A stretch of 27,323 bases of DNA, taken from Chloroflexi bacterium UBA6019 (lineage in GTDB: Bacteria > Chloroflexota > Dormibacteria > Dormibacterales > Dormibacteraceae). Position 1 is the first letter of the stretch. Every line of letters begins with the position of its first letter. The DNA is taken from contig DIZV01000011.1 in the NCBI GenBank assembly GCA_002427995.1, positions 2,003-29,325 of the forward strand. The letters are read 5' to 3'. The notes under the pieces were generated by a model. The model saw only the letters and a program-made list of their open reading frames with translations. It was not told the DNA's origin and ran no database searches. Of the stretch, positions 22,409 through 27,323 are shown piece after piece. The position numbers and the translations under genes are program-made.

Positions 22409-23425
22409 ATGAACAGGTCCGCGGGCCCCTCGCTCGTGATCGCGCTCGTGACGGTGGCAACCTTCGGCTTCTACGCCGCGGTCATCCTGGGCCAGGTCGA
22501 TCGCCTGCTCGCCCCGGCGTACGACCAGGCCTTCTTTGAGGAGCTGGTCTGGAATATCGGCCACGGTGGCGGCTTCTTCACCGGGTTCACCGCGGGGAGC
22601 TTCCTCGGGCTTCATTTCGAACCGCTGCTGATCGTCCCGGCCTTGCTCGAGTTCGGTTGGCCCGATGCGAGGCTCCTGACGATCCTGAACGCCCTCGGTC
22701 TCGCCGCGGCGGCGCCGGCGGGCTACCTGCTGGCCAGGCAATTGCTGCCGGAGCGCCCCTGGCTCGCGGTGGCGCTGGCCGGTCCGCTGCCGGCCTGGGC
22801 CGCGCTGCAGCAGGCTGGACTCTCCGATTTTCATCCCGAGGTTCTCGCGCTCCCCGTCGCCCTGCTGGCCGGTTGGGCCGGGCTCCGCGGCCAGGCCGTC
22901 CTCTGCTGGTGCCTGGCGCTGGTCGCACTGGCGGCGAAGGAGGACCAGGCTTACCCAGTCCTGGTCGTGGGCGTCCTGATCGCCGCGACCGGGCGGCGGC
23001 ATCTGGGCCTGCAGCTGGCGGGAGGCGCCCTGCTCTGGGGTCTCGTTGTCGTCGGGCTGGTGATGCCCGCGATCACACGACGCTCCCGGCAGCACCACCT
23101 CCCGACGGGGCGGCCACAATGGTGGCACAACCACCTCGACGGACTGTTCGAGCGATCTGTGCCCAGAGTCACTCCGCCTCCGGCGGCGGCGCCTGCAGAT
23201 CCAGCCGGAAGCGCGCGCCAGGCGTCTTCTCCTCGGACTCGAGGACGAGGTCACCGCCCTGCAGCCGCGCCAGCTGATGGCTCAGGTAGAGGCCAAGTCC
23301 GCTGCCGGACGCAGCCGAGTGGTCCGGGATCCGAAAGAAGCGCTCGAAAATTCTCGCTGCGGCCTCCGCGGGGATCCCGCGACCCCGATCCGTCACCCAG
23401 ATCGAGGTCGGTCGGTCGTCACTGA
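22409..23425 (+). pseudogene. DUF2079 membrane protein, 3'-truncated
   Basis: The first 230 or so residues are a convincing DUF2079 polytopic membrane protein: AYDQAFFEELVWNIGHGGGFF, GSFLGLHFEPLLIVPALL, ALPAGYLLARQLL-type helices, LSDFHPEVLALPVALLAG and the family motif KEDQAYPVLVVGVLIAATGRR. About six hydrophobic helices can be counted, ending near 23080 (GLVVVGLVMPAIT). Full members are around twice this length. From there the frame becomes an Arg/Pro/Ser-rich tail without hydrophobic segments that lies antisense to the histidine kinase gene, so the second half has been lost and the tail is not native. The start is ATG 22409; TTG 22376 overlapping the OsmC stop is possible. Probably a relic or non-functional. 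Confidence 0.65.
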
Positions 23426-24311
23426 CCTCCACGCTCACCTTTGGGGCGTCACCCGAATGGACCAGGGCGTTGTTGATGAGGTTGTCCAGAATCATCGCCG
23501 TCCAGCCTGGGTCCGCCCATACCGCTGATCGCCTTGAGGAGGGCCTGATCGGCACCACTATGCCCCCGAGGAGTGAGGCTCGCGATTTCGCGCGCTCGAC
23601 GGCCGAGGTGCCGGCTGCACTGAGGTCGACGAGGGAGTATTCCGGTGCGAGCAGGCCGGCATCCATTCTCGCGGCCATCAGCAGTCGCTCAATCAGGTCG
23701 TTGGCCACCTCCGCGCTGCGGAGAAGCTCGGCGATCGCGCGCCTGGCCGGGGCAGGCGGTTCAAACATGCTTCCGTCTGCCAGCAGGGACGCGTAGCCCT
23801 TGATCACCGAGAGCGGGCCGCGGAGCTCGTGCACGATCAGGCTGGAGTAATCGCGGAGGGCCTGGTTGGCGACCCGGGCTTCCTCGTAGAGGCGGCTCTG
23901 CGCCTTCTCCGCCGTCTTCCGCTCGCTGATATCTCGTACGAACGCGATGAACACCGGTTGGCCTTGATGCTGCACCGGCGGGTTGATCGAGATCTCGACC
24001 GGGATGCGCTCCCCGGTGCGCACGATCGCCTCCATCTCGATCACACGGCCGAGGACCGGTCCCTCACCGCTCGCCAGATAATGCCGCAGACCCTCGCGGT
24101 GGCGGCTCCGCATCTCTTCCGGAACGATCAGCGCGGCAAGCTCGGCCCCGATGGCCTCGGCGCGTGACCAGCCGAAGGTGCGCTCTGCCTGAGGGCCCCA
24201 GCCGCGGACGCGACCGTCGGCGCCCATCACCACCACCGCCGCCAGTGCCCCTTCGATCACGGTCCGGAGCACGTCCCCGGAGGACAGGAGAAGGTCCGTC
24301 GGCTCTTCCAT
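23169..24311 (-). CDS. PAS-domain sensor histidine kinase
   Basis: A 380-residue cytoplasmic kinase. Residues 13-130 are a PAS domain (VIEGALAAVVVMGADGRVRGWGP ... FIAFVRDISERK). A short coiled-coil and the HisKA domain follow, with His161 in IVHELRGPLSVI. The HATPase has its N box at MILDNLINNALVHSG (273-287), G1 VTDRGRGIP (306-314), F box RIFERFFRI and G2 SGSGLGLYLS. It would autophosphorylate in response to a signal at the PAS domain or from the co-encoded partner. It starts 11 bp after the partner gene. There is no response regulator next to it; the nearest receiver-like protein in the window lacks its phosphorylation site. Confidence 0.92.
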   Translation of the reverse strand: MEEPTDLLLSSGDVLRTVIEGALAAVVVMGADGRVRGWGPQAERTFGWSRAEAIGAELAALIVPEEMRSRHREGLRHYLASGEGPVLGRVIEMEAIVRTGERIPVEISINPPVQHQGQPVFIAFVRDISERKTAEKAQSRLYEEARVANQALRDYSSLIVHELRGPLSVIKGYASLLADGSMFEPPAPARRAIAELLRSAEVANDLIERLLMAARMDAGLLAPEYSLVDLSAAGTSAVERAKSRASLLGGIVVPIRPSSRRSAVWADPGWTAMILDNLINNALVHSGDAPKVSVEVSDDRPTSIWVTDRGRGIPAEAAARIFERFFRIPDHSAASGSGLGLYLSHQLARLQGGDLVLESEEKTPGARFRLDLQAPPPEAE

Positions 24312-24322
24312 TCAGTGGCCCC

Positions 24323-25105
24323 TCAGGCGGCAAAGAAACGGTTGGACAGCACCGGTAGGATGGCGATCTTGATGTCGGTGGCCAGCATTCGAAACAATCC
24401 CGCGACTTCAAGATTGACCGAGACGCGCGTGAAAAGGATCACCGCCCACAGGTCACCCGAGCGGAGCGAGCTTCCAAAGCCGATGACGGACCGGATGCCG
24501 TAGCGCCGGACGAAGTCCTGCTGGTCCGGAATGTAGGGGCTCCCGCCAGCTTCCTCGACATGGAAGATGCGGGCGCGTCCGGTCTCCGGTTCGACCAGCG
24601 GATCGAGGGCCGCCTCAACGAGGTTGGCAACCGACATGCCCATTTCGCTGATCAGTCGCGACACCATCGGCAGCCGCTCCACCGCGGTCGGACTTGGCAA
24701 CGGGATCACCCGGTGCCGGGCGGACGTGTGGCGAGAGTTCCAGGTCGGCTCCAGCCCCGCCGACGCCATCAGCGTCAGGCATTTCATCGCCGCCGAAGGC
24801 TGCCCCGAGTGCTCGGTCAGGATCGCCGCGGCAACCGCCCGGAGCTCGGGCTCGAGATTCGCGAACGAGATCGTCCGATAGAAACGAGCCAGGGCGACCG
24901 AGGGCCCGTCCAGGGTGGCGTCTCCGAGCATCTCGTAAAGCCCGGAAACGATCCCGTCAGCGGCGTCTTCCAGGCTCTGAGCGGCCCGTGCGGCCCGGGT
25001 CACCCGAGCCCCGAGAAGGATCGCGTCCGCCGGCCGCAGGGCGCGCAGCGGGAAGCGTTCAGGCTCAGCCATCGAGTCAATAAAGTCTGACACCGAGGGG
25101 ACCAC
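24323..25105 (-). CDS. GAF-like sensory protein paired with the histidine kinase
   Basis: A 260-residue soluble protein directly upstream of the kinase. The C-terminal part (VNLVEAALDPLV..., RARIFHVEEAGGSPYIPDQQDFVRRYGIRSVIGFGSSLRSGDLWAVILFTR) has the strand-helix pattern of a GAF-type domain. The N-terminal half (LYEMLGDATLDGPSVALARFYRTISF, MKCLTLMASAGLEPTWNSRHTSARHRVIPLPS) resembles conserved regions found next to sensor kinases. No cofactor ligand is certain. It likely modulates the kinase, but the ligand is unknown. Start GTG 25103-25105, or ATG 25072 which removes eleven residues. Confidence 0.68.
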   Translation of the reverse strand: MVPSVSDFIDSMAEPERFPLRALRPADAILLGARVTRAARAAQSLEDAADGIVSGLYEMLGDATLDGPSVALARFYRTISFANLEPELRAVAAAILTEHSGQPSAAMKCLTLMASAGLEPTWNSRHTSARHRVIPLPSPTAVERLPMVSRLISEMGMSVANLVEAALDPLVEPETGRARIFHVEEAGGSPYIPDQQDFVRRYGIRSVIGFGSSLRSGDLWAVILFTRVSVNLEVAGLFRMLATDIKIAILPVLSNRFFAA

Positions 25106-25245
25106 CGGTTGCGGCCACGGGCCGAGCGCAACTCGTGGAGATCGGCCACGAAGGGCTGCTGGGCGCCTGCCGGAGGGGTGTCCTTCGACGACAAGGCGAA
25201 CGGTCCCGGGTCATGCTCGGGGCACAGGGTTGCCTGGACCCTCGC

Positions 25246-25254
25246 TGGTACATT
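25246..25254 (+). promoter_or_regulatory. Extended -10 promoter of leuC, probably leaderless
   Basis: TGGTACATT is an extended -10 element (TGn plus TAnnnT). The hexamer TACATT ends exactly six bases before the ATG of leuC at 25261, placing the transcription start at or within a base or two of the start codon. There is no ribosome-binding site in front of leuC, which agrees. Confidence 0.5.
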
Positions 25255-25260
25255 GCAACG

Positions 25261-26634
25261 ATGCCGAAAACCCTCGCCCAGAAGATCTGGGACAGCCACG
25301 TGGTCGACAGTGCGCCGGGCGCCCCCGACCTGCTCTACGTCGACCTGCACCTGGTCCACGAGGTCACCTCACCGCAGCCCTTCGCCGGCCTCCGGTTGGC
25401 CGGCCGGCCGGTTCACCGGCCCGACCTGACGATCGCGACCACCGATCACAACACCCCGACCGGGCCCGAGGAGATCGACGACCTTTCGCGCCGGCAGCTG
25501 GAGGCGCTGGAGCGGAACTGTGCGCGGGAGAACATCCGCCTCTACAAGCTCGGCAGCGCGCACCAGGGCATCGTCCACGTGATCGGCCCCGAGCTCGGAT
25601 TGACGCAGCCGGGCATGACGATCGTGTGCGGCGACTCCCACACCGCCACCCATGGCGCCTTCGGCGCCCTCGCGTTCGGGATCGGCACCTCGGAGGTGGA
25701 GCACGTGCTGGCGACCCAATGCCTGCCCCAACGCCGCTTTCCGGATGTCGTCGTCAACGTCGAGGGCGTGCTCCCGCCGGGAGTGACCGCCAAGGACGTC
25801 GTGGTCGGCCTGATCGCGCAGGAGGGCGTCGCGGGGGGCCAGGGCAGCCTGGTCGAGTATCGCGGCTCGGTGATCCGCGAACTCTCCATGGAGAGCCGGA
25901 TGACGGTCTGCAACATGACCATCGAGTGGGGCGCCCGGGTCGGCATGGTGGCACCCGACGACACCACCTTCGCCTACCTGCAGCCCCGGCAGTACTCACC
26001 CAAGGGCAAGCTCTGGGAGGAGGCGCTCGACCACTGGCGGACGCTTCGCACCGACGAGGGCGCAACCTTCGCGCGCGAGATCCACCTCGACGCCTCCGGG
26101 TTGGAGCCCTACGTGACCTGGGGCATCAACCCGGCCCAGGCGGTCCCGATCACCGGCCGGGTGCCCGAGGCACACGACGAGACCTCCGAGCGCGCGCTGC
26201 GCTACATGGACCTCAAGGCCGGCACGGCGCTGCAGGACATCGCCATCGACCGCGTCTTCATCGGGTCCTGCACCAACTCCCGGATCGAGGACCTCCGCGG
26301 AGCGGCCGAGATCGTGCGCGGGCGGCACGTCCACCCCCGGGTGCGGGCGATGGTCGTGCCCGGCTCGACCTCCGTGAAGCTGATGGCCGAGAGAGAAGGT
26401 CTGGACACGGTTTTCAAGGAGGCCGGATTCGAGTGGCGCGAGGCGGGCTGCTCCCTCTGCCTCGGAATGAACCCCGACATCCTGGCGCCGGGCGAGCGGT
26501 GCGCATCGACCAGCAATCGCAACTTCGAGGGCCGGCAGGGCGCCGGCGGCCGGACCCACCTGGTCAGCCCGACGATGGCGGCCGCGGCGGCGATCGCGGG
26601 TCATCTGGCCGACGTCAGGGACTACGCCCGATGA
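25261..26634 (+). CDS. leuC: 3-isopropylmalate dehydratase large subunit
   Basis: A 457-residue aconitase-family enzyme subunit of leucine biosynthesis that isomerises 2- to 3-isopropylmalate with LeuD. It carries the three [4Fe-4S] cysteines at 337 (GSCTNSR), 397 and 400 (GCSLCLG). The usual landmarks are present: KIWDSHVV start, TTDHNTPT, VCGDSHTATHGAFGALAFGIGTSEVEHVLATQ, EYRGSVIRELSMESRMTVCNM. Length is normal. Start ATG 25261 matches family N-termini. Its TGA overlaps the ATG of leuD. Confidence 0.97.
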   Translation: MPKTLAQKIWDSHVVDSAPGAPDLLYVDLHLVHEVTSPQPFAGLRLAGRPVHRPDLTIATTDHNTPTGPEEIDDLSRRQLEALERNCARENIRLYKLGSAHQGIVHVIGPELGLTQPGMTIVCGDSHTATHGAFGALAFGIGTSEVEHVLATQCLPQRRFPDVVVNVEGVLPPGVTAKDVVVGLIAQEGVAGGQGSLVEYRGSVIRELSMESRMTVCNMTIEWGARVGMVAPDDTTFAYLQPRQYSPKGKLWEEALDHWRTLRTDEGATFAREIHLDASGLEPYVTWGINPAQAVPITGRVPEAHDETSERALRYMDLKAGTALQDIAIDRVFIGSCTNSRIEDLRGAAEIVRGRHVHPRVRAMVVPGSTSVKLMAEREGLDTVFKEAGFEWREAGCSLCLGMNPDILAPGERCASTSNRNFEGRQGAGGRTHLVSPTMAAAAAIAGHLADVRDYAR

Positions 26635-27218
26635 AGGCGTTCACCCGCGTCACGGGCCGGATCGCACCCCTCGACAGGGCGGACGTCGACACCGACCAGA
26701 TCATCCCCAAGCAGTTCCTCAAGAGCATCGAGCGGACCGGTTATGGGCAGCACCTCTTCTACGACTGGCGCAAGGCCGGCGACTTCGTGCTCGACAAGCC
26801 TGCGCACAGGGGCGCGCGGATCCTCGTCGCCGGACCCAACTTCGGCTGCGGGTCATCGCGGGAGCACGCGCCCTGGACCCTCCAGGAGGCGGGCTTCGAC
26901 GTCATCATCGCGCCCTCCTTCGCGGATATCTTCAGGAGCAACTGCGGCAATGTCGGGCTGCTGGCGCTGACCCTTCCCGAGGCAGACGTGCGGCGGCTGC
27001 TGGATCTCGCCACCGATTCTCCCGCGACGGACGCGACAGTTGACCTCGAGAACCAGGCCATCACCGCCGGGCCTCTCAATCTCCGCTTCGAGGTCGAGCC
27101 CTTCCTCAAGGAGAGGCTGCTCAACGGCTGGGACGAGATCGGCCTGACGCTGTTGAAGATGGACCGGATCCGGGAGTTCGAAGCTCGCCGGCCAGCCTGG
27201 ATGCCGGCCGTCCGTTAG
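26631..27218 (+). CDS. leuD: 3-isopropylmalate dehydratase small subunit
   Basis: A 195-residue swivel-domain subunit that completes the active site of LeuC. The expected segments are DRADVDTDQIIPKQFLKSI, GARILVAGPNFGCGSSREHAPWTL with the substrate-binding GSSREH, and SFADIFRSNCGNVGLL. The start overlaps the leuC stop (ATGA), as usual for leuCD. Length is normal. Confidence 0.97.
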   Translation: MKAFTRVTGRIAPLDRADVDTDQIIPKQFLKSIERTGYGQHLFYDWRKAGDFVLDKPAHRGARILVAGPNFGCGSSREHAPWTLQEAGFDVIIAPSFADIFRSNCGNVGLLALTLPEADVRRLLDLATDSPATDATVDLENQAITAGPLNLRFEVEPFLKERLLNGWDEIGLTLLKMDRIREFEARRPAWMPAVR

Positions 27219-27231
27219 GTAACCTGCCGGG

Positions 27232-27323
27232 GTGGCGCTGACACCTTGCGGAATCCACTACGAGGTCTCCGCGGGCACCGGGCCGCCGGTCGTTTTCCTC
27301 CACGGCGTCACCCTCGACTCGCG
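27232..27323 (+). CDS. Alpha/beta-hydrolase-fold protein, N-terminal fragment
   Basis: Only about 30 residues are in the window: GTG 27232 followed by ALTPCGIHYEVSAGTGPPVVFLHGVTLDS. The strand VVFLHG, the oxyanion-hole His-Gly motif, and the preceding IHYEVSAGTGPP are typical for the alpha/beta-hydrolase superfamily. The gene runs off the right edge, so the catalytic serine is not seen. It is 13 bp after leuD and probably in the same transcript. Confidence 0.7.
   Translation, partial: MALTPCGIHYEVSAGTGPPVVFLHGVTLDS

Noticed and set aside
22085..23254. 389-residue minus-strand frame over the OsmC 3' half and DUF2079 gene
   Set aside because: Arg/Gln/Glu-rich shadow composition; the plus-strand frames show true family motifs.
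25106..25260. T-box or leader-peptide attenuator before leuC
   Set aside because: No T-box sequence or leucine-codon run is seen; the -10 element directly before the ATG leaves no room for a leader.

Overview
The window is very GC-rich, densely packed, and reads as chromosomal DNA of a soil-type Gram-positive-like or Chloroflexota/Dormibacterota-like bacterium. This is inferred from the mix of gene families (a class III cyclase fused to an NTPase and repeats, a class E/F-like sortase beside a DUF3494 surface protein, a Flp pilin, a two-domain GH63 enzyme) and from several start codons preceded by a -10-like hexamer only 6-8 nt upstream. The taxon is a guess. There is no phage, IS element, CRISPR array, tRNA or rRNA visible, and no gene-free gap longer than about 220 bases.

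Layout. 1-630: the start of a flavin disulfide oxidoreductase (minus) and a divergent small CC-G-G-C protein (plus). 621-3060: a minus operon mug - marR - PQQ-type beta-propeller lipoprotein. 3091-4485: a GH1 glycosidase, convergent with an AAA+ ATPase (4433-5812). 5928-8602: a small membrane protein, an orphan Flp pilin, a MetE-like protein missing the middle of its barrel, a DUF429-like protein and a nitroreductase. 8663-11509: a small coiled-coil protein and a large cyclase/NTPase/TPR regulator. 11510-14375 (minus): sortase and ice-binding-like surface protein, a YggT membrane protein, a degenerate receiver and a cold-shock protein with a structured leader. 14599-17202: a GH63-type glycosidase. 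17250-23425: a chain of seven overlapping or near-overlapping genes: GT2, DUF2064 transferase, membrane-anchored sulfite-oxidase-type molybdoenzyme, dTDP-rhamnose-4-epimerase-like SDR, an unrecognised protein, an OsmC-family protein, and a truncated DUF2079 membrane protein. 23169-25105 (minus): a PAS histidine kinase and its sensor-like partner. 25261-27323: leuC, leuD and the start of an alpha/beta hydrolase.

The most striking observation is the OsmC-family gene. Its reading frame is interrupted by a single TGA at 22110-22112, which falls exactly where OsmC proteins carry their first catalytic cysteine. The second catalytic cysteine (CPVAR) and the whole C-terminal half follow in the same frame, and a 6-bp GCGCGC hairpin with a UGGAG loop lies 26 nt after the TGA, where a bacterial SECIS would be. 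I read it as a probable selenoprotein. No selenocysteine machinery is inside the window, so this remains to be tested.

Other points of interest are the in-frame deletion in the MetE-like gene that nevertheless keeps all four zinc ligands, a mutually exclusive pair of hairpins in the cold-shock gene leader, two genes with no ATG/GTG/TTG start where the protein should begin, and a set of apparently leaderless promoters.
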